Under the pieces are notes generated by a model, which had not been told where the DNA came from, searched no databases, and was given only the letters and a program-made list of their open reading frames with translations. Below are positions 49,734-57,928 of a stretch of 64,000 bases of DNA, piece by piece (position 1 is the first letter of the stretch; each line of letters opens with the position of its first letter). The DNA comes from Phycisphaeraceae bacterium (lineage in GTDB: Bacteria; Planctomycetota; Phycisphaerae; Phycisphaerales; UBA1924). The translations under genes and the position numbers were made by a program. The DNA lies in assembly GCA_019454185.1 (NCBI GenBank), contig CP075368.1:2149649-2213648 (forward strand), written 5' to 3'.

Positions 49734-50516
49734 ATGATCCAGAAGGTCTTTGCCACACCAGAGTCCACCATCGGCGATCTGCGTGATCGCGGCATCATCC
49801 GCGACGGCATGACCGTCATGGTCGGCGGCTTCGGCCTGTGCGGCATCCCCGAGCGGCTGATCGTTGCGCTTCGGGACTCGGGCGTCCGCGACCTCACCTG
49901 TATCTCCAACAACGCCGGCGTCGACGACTTCGGCCTCGGCCTCCTCCTCCAGACACGCCAGATCAAGAAAATGGTCTCCTCCTACGTCGGCGAGAACGCC
50001 ACCTTCGAGAAGCAGTTCATCAGCGGCGAGCTCGAGGTCGAGTTCAACCCTCAGGGCACCCTCGCCGAACGCATCCGCGCCGGCGGGGCGGGGATCCCGG
50101 CGTTCTACACGGCGACGGGTGTGGGCACGCCGGCGGCCGAGGGGAAGGAGACACGCGAGTTCTACAGGCCGAATGAGGATACGAGGGCGATGAATCGCGA
50201 GTTGAAGGGCGCGGTTCGCGCGGAGGGGGCGCGGAAGCGGACGTATGTGCTGGAGACGGGGCTGTATGCCGACCTCGCGCTGGTCAAGGCCTACAAGGCG
50301 GATCACTTCGGGAATCTGGTCTTCAGAAAGACGGCGCGGAACTTCAATGCGATGATGGCTGCCGCGGCTTCGTTCGTGATCGCCGAGGTCGAGGATCTTG
50401 TTCCGGTCGGTGGGATCGAGCCGGACCAGGTCCACACGCCCGGGAACTACGTCGATCGGATCGTGCGCACGGTCTCGGAGAAGCGGATCGAGCAACGAAC
50501 AACCCGCGCGGGCTGA
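49734..50516 (+). CDS. scoA: 3-oxoacid CoA-transferase subunit A
   Basis: A 260-residue alpha subunit of a succinyl-CoA:3-ketoacid (acetoacetate) CoA-transferase. Hallmarks are V-G-G-F-G-L-C-G-I-P-E (about residues 29-39), S-N-N-A-G-V, and the G-G-A-G-I-P-A-F-Y-T-A-T-G-V-G-T motif. The catalytic Glu is in the B subunit, which is absent here, so the gene is an orphan unless the partner is elsewhere. Base composition changes within the gene: plus-strand C-rich up to about 50090, G-rich after. ATG 49734 is preferred to 49713. Confidence 0.9.
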   Translation: MIQKVFATPESTIGDLRDRGIIRDGMTVMVGGFGLCGIPERLIVALRDSGVRDLTCISNNAGVDDFGLGLLLQTRQIKKMVSSYVGENATFEKQFISGELEVEFNPQGTLAERIRAGGAGIPAFYTATGVGTPAAEGKETREFYRPNEDTRAMNRELKGAVRAEGARKRTYVLETGLYADLALVKAYKADHFGNLVFRKTARNFNAMMAAAASFVIAEVEDLVPVGGIEPDQVHTPGNYVDRIVRTVSEKRIEQRTTRAG

Positions 50517-50538
50517 GCCGCAGGGAGGGGAGCGATCC

Positions 50539-50964
50539 ATGAGCCCTATGAGCCATAGTGAGATCGATCTGATGGGCTTCGAGGCCGAGCGCGTTCGCAG
50601 GCGGGGCTTGGGGTTCTATGGGTCGCTCTCTCTGGCTGTCGGGGGGATCGCGCTCATGATCTGTGCCCTGGGCATCGTGGTCGTTCGGACCTATGTCGCG
50701 GCCGGGGAACGGTTCGCGGATCTGAGCGGGCCGGAACCCGACGCCTCGCCATCGGGTGTGATCGGGATTGCGCTCGGCATCGCACAGGGTCAGGGGATCC
50801 ACAGGCCGTTCGGGCTTGCGGGCGCGGTGCTGCTGATCTTCGGGATCTTCACGGCCGTGTGCGATGCCATGCTCGCGAGATGGCGAAGGCGCACACTCGC
50901 CCGGTCGATGGCGAGCATCGCCGACGAGGTGCGGCGTGTGAAGCGCGAGAAGACCGGGGAGTGA
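50539..50964 (+). CDS. Two-helix membrane protein, unknown
   Basis: A 141-residue protein following scoA by 22 bp. Hydrophobic segments are at about residues 26-52 (L-S-L-A-V-G-G-I-A-L-M-I-C) and 92-115 (A-G-A-V-L-L-I-F-G-I-F-T-A). The C-terminus is basic and helical (R-W-R-R-R-T-L-A-R, V-R-R-V-K-R-E-K). A GAGGGGAG sequence precedes the ATG. It is probably co-transcribed with scoA; no function is recognised. Confidence 0.7.
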   Translation: MSPMSHSEIDLMGFEAERVRRRGLGFYGSLSLAVGGIALMICALGIVVVRTYVAAGERFADLSGPEPDASPSGVIGIALGIAQGQGIHRPFGLAGAVLLIFGIFTAVCDAMLARWRRRTLARSMASIADEVRRVKREKTGE

Positions 50965-50988
50965 GACGGGCGAAGTTGACGCGGTGAT

Positions 50989-51351
50989 TCAACTGGCGGC
51001 TGCCGCGGCCCCCGCTGCTGCTGCTGCTGCACCGGCTGCGGCGGCCTGTGCCGCCTGGATCATCTGAGCAGCGGCGTCATCGGTGGATGCGCGGTCGGTG
51101 GCCATCATGACGACACCCCCGGAAGAGCCGACGCCCCTTTCCCAGAGAACGCCGCCGCTGGTGCGGTCGAGGCAGTAGACGTAGCCGCCCCGGCCGACAA
51201 AGACCTCGTTGCCCGAGGCGATGAGTGTGACGATTGAGCCGCCGAAGAGGCGTGGGAGTTTGATGCGCCAAGCGGGCCGGCCTGAGTAGCGGTCGAGCGC
51301 GGTAACGACCCGCCCGCTGGCGGCGAACATGAGTTCCGTTGGCGTCTCCAT
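50989..51351 (-). CDS. Mini PQQ-type beta-propeller fragment with poly-alanine tail
   Basis: A 120-residue protein with roughly one and a half PQQ/WD40-like blades: V-V-T-A-L-D-R-Y-S-G-R-P-A-W-R-I (about 15-30) and V-Y-C-L-D-R-T-S-G-G-V-L-W (about 58-70). The C-terminal 30 residues are almost only Ala with Gly and Gln, encoded partly by a GCT/GCC triplet run near 51005-51050. It is far too short for a complete propeller (usually seven or eight blades), so it is either a decayed remnant or a partner that completes another propeller. No signal peptide is seen. Confidence 0.6.
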   Translation of the reverse strand: METPTELMFAASGRVVTALDRYSGRPAWRIKLPRLFGGSIVTLIASGNEVFVGRGGYVYCLDRTSGGVLWERGVGSSGGVVMMATDRASTDDAAAQMIQAAQAAAAGAAAAAAGAAAAAS

Positions 51352-51520
51352 GCGTCGGTCTCCCGTTCCGGGGCCGCGTTGTATCGTGAGCCGCCGCCCC
51401 GGTCAGACGCGGCCCCCGACGGTCGCAGTTTACCAGATGATCGCGACGGACTCCAGTTGATTCGGGAAGTCGCGGCACGGGTTCGCGGCCAAGGATAATG
51501 CGGGGTGAGAGGTGCCTGCG

Positions 51521-52231
51521 ATGCGACTTGATCCGGACCGGTTCGATGCGTTGACATTCGATTGTTACGGGACGCTGATCGATTGGGAGCGTGGGCTTCT
51601 TGACGCGATTCGACCCTTTGCAGCCAGGGCATCCGCGCCGATCGATGATCAGATGCTATTGACGACGTATGCGCGGCACGAGGCGGCCGCAGAACGAGGG
51701 GAGTTCAGGCAGTACAAGGAGGTCACGCGCATCGCGATGGAAGGAGTGTGCGCGGAGCTGGGCATCGCGATCACGCGTGATGAGGCGGATGCGATCTCAC
51801 GGTCGATCGGCGACTGGCCGGCGTTCTCCGACACTGTCGGCGCGATGCGTGCGCTGAAGTCGCGGTTCAAATTATGTGTCTGCTCGAACATCGACCGCGA
51901 TCTGTTCGAGGGGTCGCGTGCTCGGCTCGGCGTCGAGGTGGATGCGGTTGTGACCGCCGAGGATGTGGGGTCGTATAAGCCGGCTTCCGGCCACTTTGAA
52001 CGGGCACCCGCCGTGCTGGGGATCGATCGATCACGGATCCTGCACGTGGCCCAGTCTCTGTATCACGACATCGGACCGGCGAGATCGCTTGGCTACACCA
52101 CGGTGTGGATCAATCGCCAACGGGGGCGATGGGGCGCGACGCCTCGGGTCGATGGAGATGTACGGCCTGACTTCGAGGCGCCGGACCTTGCGACGCTCGC
52201 TGCGTGGCTGGTGCCTGACTTTCGGGAATAA
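51521..52231 (+). CDS. HAD-superfamily hydrolase, haloacid-dehalogenase type II
   Basis: A 236-residue hydrolase. The nucleophile motif is D-A-L-T-F-D-C-Y-G-T-L-I-D-W-E (about 9-23), followed by V-C-S-N-I-D (about 114-119), the Lys motif Y-K-P-A-S-G-H-F, and V-A-Q-S-L-Y-H-D-I-G-P-A in place of the usual acidic motif IV. These fit type II 2-haloacid dehalogenases, though many members act on phosphate esters. ATG 51521 is chosen; GTG 51512 is in frame. Confidence 0.88.
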   Translation: MRLDPDRFDALTFDCYGTLIDWERGLLDAIRPFAARASAPIDDQMLLTTYARHEAAAERGEFRQYKEVTRIAMEGVCAELGIAITRDEADAISRSIGDWPAFSDTVGAMRALKSRFKLCVCSNIDRDLFEGSRARLGVEVDAVVTAEDVGSYKPASGHFERAPAVLGIDRSRILHVAQSLYHDIGPARSLGYTTVWINRQRGRWGATPRVDGDVRPDFEAPDLATLAAWLVPDFRE

Positions 52232-52558
52232 GTCGAAGCCGGGATAGAGCGCGAGGGTCTGGGGCTGGAGATGCCCCTCTGGGGGGGCGGCCGTTGCGAG
52301 CGTCGGCGCGTTCGGCTCTCTTGTGATGGTTGAAGACATGCGCTGCCTACCCCGGGTTTTTACCGGATCTCTTCCGGCGCCCCTCTCCAACGTCTTGAAT
52401 CGGGGGTGGGCTGAACTATCGGACGCGAATGAGCGGCCGATTTCACTGGTCATCACCGAGTTTGGTGTCATTCTGTAACGTGTGATTCTGCGTAAGCGCG
52501 GGAGGCGGCGGTGTCGCCGCGTGCTTACGTTATCTGTACACAGCCAGGAGGTTTCGAC
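52232..52558. other. Intergenic region with 39-nt hairpin upstream of secreted protein
   Basis: 327 bp without a gene. A hairpin at 52491-52529 (CGTAAGC paired to GCTTACG, with an inner GCGGCG-GTGT-CGCCGC) sits immediately upstream of the AGGAGG at 52546. It probably lies in the 5' leader of the secreted protein gene. Two A/T-richer patches (about 52380-52400, 52470-52490) may hold its promoter. Confidence 0.5.
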
Positions 52559-53164
52559 ATGATGCGTTCTTTGCCGTTCATGCTCGTCGCGGCTCTCGCG
52601 ACTACGGCGCAGGGGCAGATCTTTCAGCCGACGTCCGCGATCGCCGGCAGCGAGTTCAGTTCGTTGTACGACATCGGGAACACGATCGATGGATCGGGCC
52701 TGCCAGCCGGGTTTACGCCCGACTCGGTGCATGCGACCTATGTCGCCAACAACCACTGGACGACACAGGCGGGTGCTCTGGGTCTGGGGCGTGCGTGGGC
52801 TCAGTTCTTCTTCGATGAGCCGGTGCGGATCGGCGTGTTCCACATGTGGAACCACCTTTCGAACGGGGTGGCAGCGGATTCGGGGTACGCGGTGACGTTG
52901 TTCAACCTCGAGCTGCTCGATTCGAATGACAACGTGCTGTACACCCTCGCGAACGCGATGGCGCAGCCGCACGTGAGCGTCGCCCAGTCGTACTTCCTGC
53001 CTGTGACAAACAACGTGTCGAGCGTGAAGTTCACGATTCTGGCGAACAACGGCTCGAACAATTACACGGGCCTTGCCGAGGTCGCTTTCGGTGCGGTTCC
53101 GACACCGGGCGCGGCGGCGTTGCTCGGGGTCGCGGGCTTGCTCGCTGGACGCCGTCGTCGCTGA
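52559..53164 (+). CDS. Secreted protein with PEP-CTERM-type signal
   Basis: A 201-residue exported protein. The signal peptide ends near residue 19 (Q-G-Q). The body is a beta-rich discoidin-like or F5/8-type domain by pattern (A-W-A-Q-F-F-F-D-E-P-V-R-I-G-V-F-H-M-W-N, V-S-S-V-K-F-T-I-L-A-N-N-G). It ends V-P-T-P-G-A-A-A-L-L-G-V-A-G-L-L-A-G then R-R-R-R. An AGGAGG seven bases before the ATG gives strong initiation. It is followed by a terminator at 53185. Confidence 0.85.
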   Translation: MMRSLPFMLVAALATTAQGQIFQPTSAIAGSEFSSLYDIGNTIDGSGLPAGFTPDSVHATYVANNHWTTQAGALGLGRAWAQFFFDEPVRIGVFHMWNHLSNGVAADSGYAVTLFNLELLDSNDNVLYTLANAMAQPHVSVAQSYFLPVTNNVSSVKFTILANNGSNNYTGLAEVAFGAVPTPGAAALLGVAGLLAGRRRR

Positions 53165-53184
53165 ATGTTCGAAGTGATCGTGCG

Positions 53185-53216
53185 GAGGGCGGTCGCGCGT
53201 GCGGCCGCCCTCTTTC
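53185..53216 (+). terminator. Intrinsic terminator after the secreted protein
   Basis: GAGGGCGG (53185-53192) pairs with CCGCCCTC (53205-53212), followed by TTTC. The loop is 12 nt. It lies between convergent genes and may serve both. Confidence 0.75.
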
Positions 53217-53275
53217 ACTTGTGTGGTCCTGCGCGCGGCGGGTTCTGTGGCGGCTGCGTTGGGACGTTTCGTGTT

Positions 53276-55399
53276 CTAGCCAACATCGGCGAGGCCGAGC
53301 TCATCGCCGAAGGCGAGTTTGAGGCGCCGGACCAGCAGTGCCTCGCCGGGCTGGGAGAGTGTCGGAGAGCGTTTGATCCACGATGCGGCGTCGTGGCGAG
53401 CGAGAGAGAGCAGATCGAGGTCTCGCGTGAGGTCGGCGACCTTGAGGGGCATGGAGCCGGACTGCCTGGCGCCGAAGAGTTCGCCGGGGCCGCGGAGGAG
53501 GAAGTCGGTCTCGGCGAGTTTGAAGCCGTCGGTGGTTGAGGTGAGCGCCTTGAGGCGTTCTGCGCCTTCGGGTGTGACCGGGTCGGCGATGAGCATGCAG
53601 ACGCTGGGTTTTCTGCCACGTCCGACGCGCCCGCGGAGCTGGTGCAACTGAGCGAGGCCGAAGCGGTCGGCGTCTTCGATCGCGATGATGGTGGCGTTGG
53701 GGATGTCGACGCCGACCTCGATGACGGTGGTGGCGACGAGCGCCTGGATGGAGCCGGCGCGGAAGGCCTCCATGATGCGCTCGCGCTCGGCATGCGGGAG
53801 TCGCCCGTGGAGGGTCGCGAGGGTGACGCCGGCGAGAGGGCTTTCGGGGAGAGAGAGTTCCTGCGTGAGGGCGTGAGCGGTGGTCGCGCCGGATTCGGGC
53901 TCCTCGCCGGAGGTGTCACCGATGGCGGGGACGACGATGAATGCCTGCTCGCCCCGATCGATGCGACGCTTGACCTGCTCGTAGACGAGTGACCGCTGGG
54001 CACGGCCGAAGAGGGCTGTCTTGACGGGCTTGCGTCCGGGCGGGAGTGCGTCGATGGTGGAGACGTCGAGGTCGCCGAAGATCGTGATGGCGAGGGTGCG
54101 CGGGATGGGCGTCGCGGTCATCACGAGAACGTGGGGTGTCGAGGTCGCGTCCTCGGCCTTGGCACGCATCCGGGCTCGCTGGTGGACGCCGAAGCGGTGC
54201 TGCTCGTCGATGATCGCCACGGCGAGGGACTTGAAGCGGACGGTGTCGGTCAGGAGCGCGTGCGTGCCGACGAGGAGATCGATCGTGCCTGAGGCGAGCG
54301 CGTCAAGTATGGCGGCACGCTCGGAGGTGGGCGTGCTCCCGGTGAGCATCGCGATCGAGACCTTCGAGCCGGCGAGCATGCGTGAGAGTGAGTCGAAGTG
54401 CTGCTCGGCGAGGATCTCAGTCGGGACCATCATCGCGGCCTGGTGGCCGCTGGCGACGGCCATCAGCATGGCGTATGCCGCGATCACGGTCTTGCCGGAG
54501 CCGACATCGCCCTGGATGAGTCGGTTGGTAGGGATCGGGCGTGCGAGATCGGAGACGATCTCTGCGACGACGCGGTTCTGCGCATCGGTGAGTGTGAAGG
54601 GGATGCGCCGGCGGATGTGCTCGTCCACCTTCGCGTCGGCACGGAGCGAGGGGGCGATAAGCCCCTCGCGGAGGCGAGCGCGGCGCATCTGCACGCCGAG
54701 CTGGAGGAGCAGGAGCTCGTCGTAGGCGAGGCGGCGATGTGCGGCCGCGACGTCGGCGTCGGTGGCCGGGCGGTGGATCATGCGATAGGCGTCGGCGAGC
54801 GTTGGGAGTTCGCGTTCGGCGCGGTAGGACGAGGGGAGATGATCCTCGATGAGCGGGAGTGCGGCGTCGAGCGTGAGATCGAGGGCCTTCTCGATGTGGC
54901 GTTGATGGACACCCTCGGCGAGCGGATAGACGGGGCGCACGCGGGCCTCGCGGAGCGCGGGCTCGCCTCCTGATTCGGCGATGAGCTCGTAGATGGGATT
55001 GACCATCTGGAGCCCGAGTCCCCGGCGCTTGGTCTTGCCCTGTACACGGATGCGTGCGCCGGGATGGAGGCGATTGGCGAGGTATGGCTGATTGAACCAG
55101 ACGAGATCGAGTCGGCCGGTGTCGTCGGTGAGCGCGGCCTCGAATCGCGCGGGGGAACGGCCTCGGGCCCGCGCGACGCGCGTCGCGGCGATCTCCCCTC
55201 GTGTGGCGCAGAGCCGATCGGCTTCGAGGGAGGAGATGGCGGACTCGCTCTCGAGCGACTCATGACGGAGCGGGAGATGCGCGATGAGTCGGCCGACGTT
55301 GGTGAGGCCAAGGAGCGCGAGGGAGTCGAGATCGCGCTTGTTCAGACCGGGCACCTTCGAGAGGTGTGTCCTGAGGTCGATTGGGGGCGCGGGCTCCAT
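53276..55399 (-). CDS. recG: ATP-dependent DNA helicase RecG
   Basis: RecG remodels stalled forks and Holliday junctions. The 707-residue protein has an N-terminal wedge/OB region (about 1-250), helicase motif I G-D-V-G-S-G-K-T (about 300-307), motif II D-E-Q-H-R-F-G, motif III V-M-T-A-T-P-I-P-R-T, and the TRG-region motif G-R-V-G-R-G-R-K near the end. ATG 55397-55399 is chosen; the frame extends to 55726 without similarity because it covers the upstream gene. It is preceded by a DUF971 gene 26 bp away. Confidence 0.94.
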   Translation of the reverse strand: MEPAPPIDLRTHLSKVPGLNKRDLDSLALLGLTNVGRLIAHLPLRHESLESESAISSLEADRLCATRGEIAATRVARARGRSPARFEAALTDDTGRLDLVWFNQPYLANRLHPGARIRVQGKTKRRGLGLQMVNPIYELIAESGGEPALREARVRPVYPLAEGVHQRHIEKALDLTLDAALPLIEDHLPSSYRAERELPTLADAYRMIHRPATDADVAAAHRRLAYDELLLLQLGVQMRRARLREGLIAPSLRADAKVDEHIRRRIPFTLTDAQNRVVAEIVSDLARPIPTNRLIQGDVGSGKTVIAAYAMLMAVASGHQAAMMVPTEILAEQHFDSLSRMLAGSKVSIAMLTGSTPTSERAAILDALASGTIDLLVGTHALLTDTVRFKSLAVAIIDEQHRFGVHQRARMRAKAEDATSTPHVLVMTATPIPRTLAITIFGDLDVSTIDALPPGRKPVKTALFGRAQRSLVYEQVKRRIDRGEQAFIVVPAIGDTSGEEPESGATTAHALTQELSLPESPLAGVTLATLHGRLPHAERERIMEAFRAGSIQALVATTVIEVGVDIPNATIIAIEDADRFGLAQLHQLRGRVGRGRKPSVCMLIADPVTPEGAERLKALTSTTDGFKLAETDFLLRGPGELFGARQSGSMPLKVADLTRDLDLLSLARHDAASWIKRSPTLSQPGEALLVRRLKLAFGDELGLADVG

Positions 55400-55425
55400 C
55401 TCGGGAATGAGGATAACCGGCGGGC

Positions 55426-55836
55426 TCACGTAGAGCGCGGGGCTTCGGGCGGGGGAGATGAGCCGGGCTGCTGGGCGGGATCGATGCGGCGGAGGTAGTC
55501 CCATGAGTAGATGCCGGTGGAGTGGCCGTCGGAGAAGCGGATGCGGATGGCGTAGTTGCCGACGAGTTCGGCGTCGAGCGCGACGAGCGGGCCAGCGGAG
55601 CGTGCCGCGGGGAGCACAGTGAGAGGGTTCTTGGCCATTTCGTCCCTGAGGTGCTTCATGTCCGCGGAGGGGGACATGCGACGGAGGTAGGCGATGGAGT
55701 AGTAGGCGGTGGTGCCATCGGGCCATTCGAGGGTGAGACCGCGGTCTTTCTTGAGGTCGATCCGCGTCGGGGTGTTCGATGCGGGATTGGGGCTGGAGTT
55801 CGAGTTGGGGTTCGACGTGGGGGGGGGCATCGGCAT
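55426..55836 (-). CDS. DUF971 domain protein
   Basis: A 136-residue protein. After an Asn/Pro/Ser-rich N-terminus (1-24), the DUF971 (gamma-butyrobetaine hydroxylase N-domain-like) core appears: L-T-L-E-W-P-D-G-T-T-A-Y-Y-S-I-A-Y-L-R-R-M-S-P-S (about 33-56) and N-Y-A-I-R-I-R-F-S-D-G-H-S-T-G-I-Y-S-W-D-Y-L-R. The domain often has iron-sulfur or zinc-associated roles; the CPCA motif is replaced here by S-P-S-A-D. It is immediately upstream of recG. Confidence 0.82.
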   Translation of the reverse strand: MPMPPPTSNPNSNSSPNPASNTPTRIDLKKDRGLTLEWPDGTTAYYSIAYLRRMSPSADMKHLRDEMAKNPLTVLPAARSAGPLVALDAELVGNYAIRIRFSDGHSTGIYSWDYLRRIDPAQQPGSSPPPEAPRST

Positions 55837-55848
55837 ATCTTCGCGGCT

Positions 55849-56763
55849 ATGGGCGCACAGACCAGTCCGAATCGGCGGCCGTTTATCGATCTGCTCGTTG
55901 AGGGTGTGGACAGTGCGGGATCACCGATCTGCGTCGGGCTCGATCCTGTTCTTGAGAAACTGCCTGAGCGGGTGCGGGCGGAGCACTGGGAGCCGGCGGC
56001 GGCGATCGAGGCCTTCTCGACGGGCGTGATTGATGCGGTGGCAGGGATCGCGCCGGTTGTCAAGCTGCAATCGGCGTGTTACGAGCGGTACGGGGCGGCC
56101 GGGGTGCGTGTGCTTGAGCATGTGGCAGCGCACGCCAGATCGCGCGGGATGCTCGTTCTTCTCGACGCGAAACGCGGGGATATCGGGATCAGTGCCGAGC
56201 ACTACGCGCAGGCCGCAGTCGGCCTGCACGCGAACGCGATCACCGTCAGCGGGTATCTCGGGCCTTCGACGATCGAGCCGTACCTGCGGGCTGGACTCGG
56301 CGTCTTTGTGCTGGTGCGGACGAGCAATCCGGACAGCGATGTGGTGCAGGGGGTGGAACTGGGTGATGGTCGGAGTGTTGCTGGGATGATGGGAGAGATG
56401 GTGGCGGGGATCGGTGCCGGCTGGAAGGGAGAGCGCGGGACCCTGAGTTCGGTCGGGGCTGTGGTCGGTGCGACCAAGGCCGCTGATGGCCGGATGCTGC
56501 GTGAACGCATGCCGGACCAGGTCTTCCTCGTGCCTGGATATGGGGCGCAAGGGGGCACGGCAGCCGATGTCAGGGCTTTGCTCAGGTCGGGACTGCTCGG
56601 AGCCGGGGAATCGGGCGTGCTCGTGACGGCGAGTCGGAGCGTGATCTACCCGGCGGTTTCCGAGGTTGACGGTGACGGGATGGGCAGCGGCGATTGGAAA
56701 TCGAATGTTCGGCACGCGGCAGAACGGCTCGCCAGCGAGATCGGATCGATCACGAGGGACTGA
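55849..56763 (+). CDS. pyrF: Orotidine 5'-phosphate decarboxylase, type 2
   Basis: The last step of UMP synthesis. The 304-residue length and I-C-V-G-L-D-P-V (about 26-33) plus L-L-D-A-K-R-G-D-I-G (catalytic Asp/Lys, about 103-112) identify the longer OMP-decarboxylase type 2. V-P-G-Y-G-A-Q-G-G and V-T-A-S-R-S-V-I-Y form the phosphate-binding C-terminal part. It diverges from the DUF971 gene by 12 bp, so their promoters overlap coding ends. Confidence 0.93.
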   Translation: MGAQTSPNRRPFIDLLVEGVDSAGSPICVGLDPVLEKLPERVRAEHWEPAAAIEAFSTGVIDAVAGIAPVVKLQSACYERYGAAGVRVLEHVAAHARSRGMLVLLDAKRGDIGISAEHYAQAAVGLHANAITVSGYLGPSTIEPYLRAGLGVFVLVRTSNPDSDVVQGVELGDGRSVAGMMGEMVAGIGAGWKGERGTLSSVGAVVGATKAADGRMLRERMPDQVFLVPGYGAQGGTAADVRALLRSGLLGAGESGVLVTASRSVIYPAVSEVDGDGMGSGDWKSNVRHAAERLASEIGSITRD

Positions 56764-56831
56764 CGATTGTCAGTCCGGTTGACCCTGGTCACGACCGATG
56801 TCTGATCTACCGAAATTCGCTTGACACGACA

Positions 56832-56869
56832 ATGAAAGAATCGGGGCCCACCCTGAGGTGAGCCCCGAT
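56832..56869 (-). terminator. Intrinsic terminator after the secreted protein (minus strand)
   Basis: ATCGGGGC (56840-56847) pairs with GCCCCGAT (56862-56869), with further pairing inside. On the minus strand it is followed by TCTTTCATT. It ends the transcript of the PEP-CTERM-type gene at 56902. Confidence 0.8.
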
Positions 56870-56901
56870 CGGACGAATCTGAGATTTCGAATCAGATGAG
56901 A

Positions 56902-57564
56902 TCAGCGACGACGACGAGCCAGGGCGAGACCGCTGATGCCGACGAGGGCGAGAGAGCCGGGGGTCGGGAGGATCTGGCCATCGATCTGGGTCGGACGGTC
57001 ACGGAAGGAGCCGCCGAAGAACGTGCCGGGCTTGATGAAGAGGCCGACGATGGCGCCGACTTCATTGTTGAGCTGGGTGAGGGGGAAGGAGAAGCCGCCA
57101 CCGTCGGGACCGTCGAAGGACGAGTCGGCCGCGCCGTTGTCGTTGAAGGTGACGCCGCTCATGGAGCCGTTGAAGTAAACGTATCCGGAGCCGCCGTTGA
57201 TCCACATACCTGAGATGAGGCCGGTGATGGTGTCGCCGTCATCGTCGGTGATGGTGAACGAGCCGGAGCCCATGGCGGTGAGGCCATTGTTCATCGTCAC
57301 GGCGATCTCGAAGACCGCGTTGGCGAAGCCGGAACGGCTGGTGAAGCCGAACGCGTATTCAGCCGTGGCCGTGGGGGCGCCGATCTTGGTCACATCCCCG
57401 GACGTGGCGTAGTTCGCGTTGTCCGTCGCGACGGCACGGAAGATGCCCGTGGCCGAGTCGTACGAACCGGCGAGATCAGTGAAGCCGTAGGTCGCAACGA
57501 CGCCCGCGTTCGCGGCAGTCGCCAAGAGGCCAGCGGCAAGAACAGTGGAAACCTTCTTCATCAT
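56902..57564 (-). CDS. Secreted protein with PEP-CTERM-type signal
   Basis: A 220-residue exported protein (signal peptide about 1-20, A-N-A). The body is a Gly/Asp/Asn-rich beta protein (Y-G-F-T-D-L-A-G-S-Y; G-S-G-S-F-T-I-T-D-D-D-G-D-T-I-T) without a named family. It ends L-P-T-P-G-S-L-A-L-V-G-I-S-G-L-A-L-A and R-R-R-R. GAGGAGG six or seven bases before two adjacent ATGs sets the start. Confidence 0.86.
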   Translation of the reverse strand: MMKKVSTVLAAGLLATAANAGVVATYGFTDLAGSYDSATGIFRAVATDNANYATSGDVTKIGAPTATAEYAFGFTSRSGFANAVFEIAVTMNNGLTAMGSGSFTITDDDGDTITGLISGMWINGGSGYVYFNGSMSGVTFNDNGAADSSFDGPDGGGFSFPLTQLNNEVGAIVGLFIKPGTFFGGSFRDRPTQIDGQILPTPGSLALVGISGLALARRRR

Positions 57565-57928
57565 TTGAGCCCTCCTCAGGACATCACTCTCTGGTGTTAA
57601 GAACACATCCACGGGTAGGCCCTGAGGGGGGCCGCCCGCTCCACAAACGTCCAGAAGTGAAAATGCGCTACAACCGCGAGAATGCCAGCAAAGTGGAACG
57701 AAATACCCGACTTTCTGTCACAGCCGGCGCGAACCTCCCAGCCGGAAGACCTGAAACCGGCCGCAACGCAATTTATCGGGCTATGCAAATACCCTAAACA
57801 GGGCTTGTTCAGTGCTCGCGATGAACAATCTCGGACCTACGGACCGAGCACTGTCGCAAGAAAGTAATTTGTTAGGGCGACGCCGCGATTCGGGTCCACT
57901 CAGGAACCACACATCCGACGGGGGTTGC
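57565..57928. other. Intergenic region with 9-bp inverted repeat
   Basis: 364 bp upstream of the secreted protein, downstream of nuoI, holding no credible gene. The arms CAGTGCTCG (57810-57818) and CGAGCACTG (57845-57853) flank 26 nt. The surrounding segment (57765-57885) is richer in A/T than its neighbourhood. It probably contains the secreted-protein promoter and a stem-loop of unknown role. Confidence 0.5.

Noticed and set aside
47652..50540. A 962-residue reverse frame under the permease and scoA genes
   Set aside because: It is antisense to two well-recognised proteins and consists of Arg/His/Gln-rich low-complexity sequence.
55522..55848. N-terminal extension of PyrF
   Set aside because: The frame is open, but the stretch is antisense to the DUF971 protein and lacks similarity; PyrF begins at ATG 55849.
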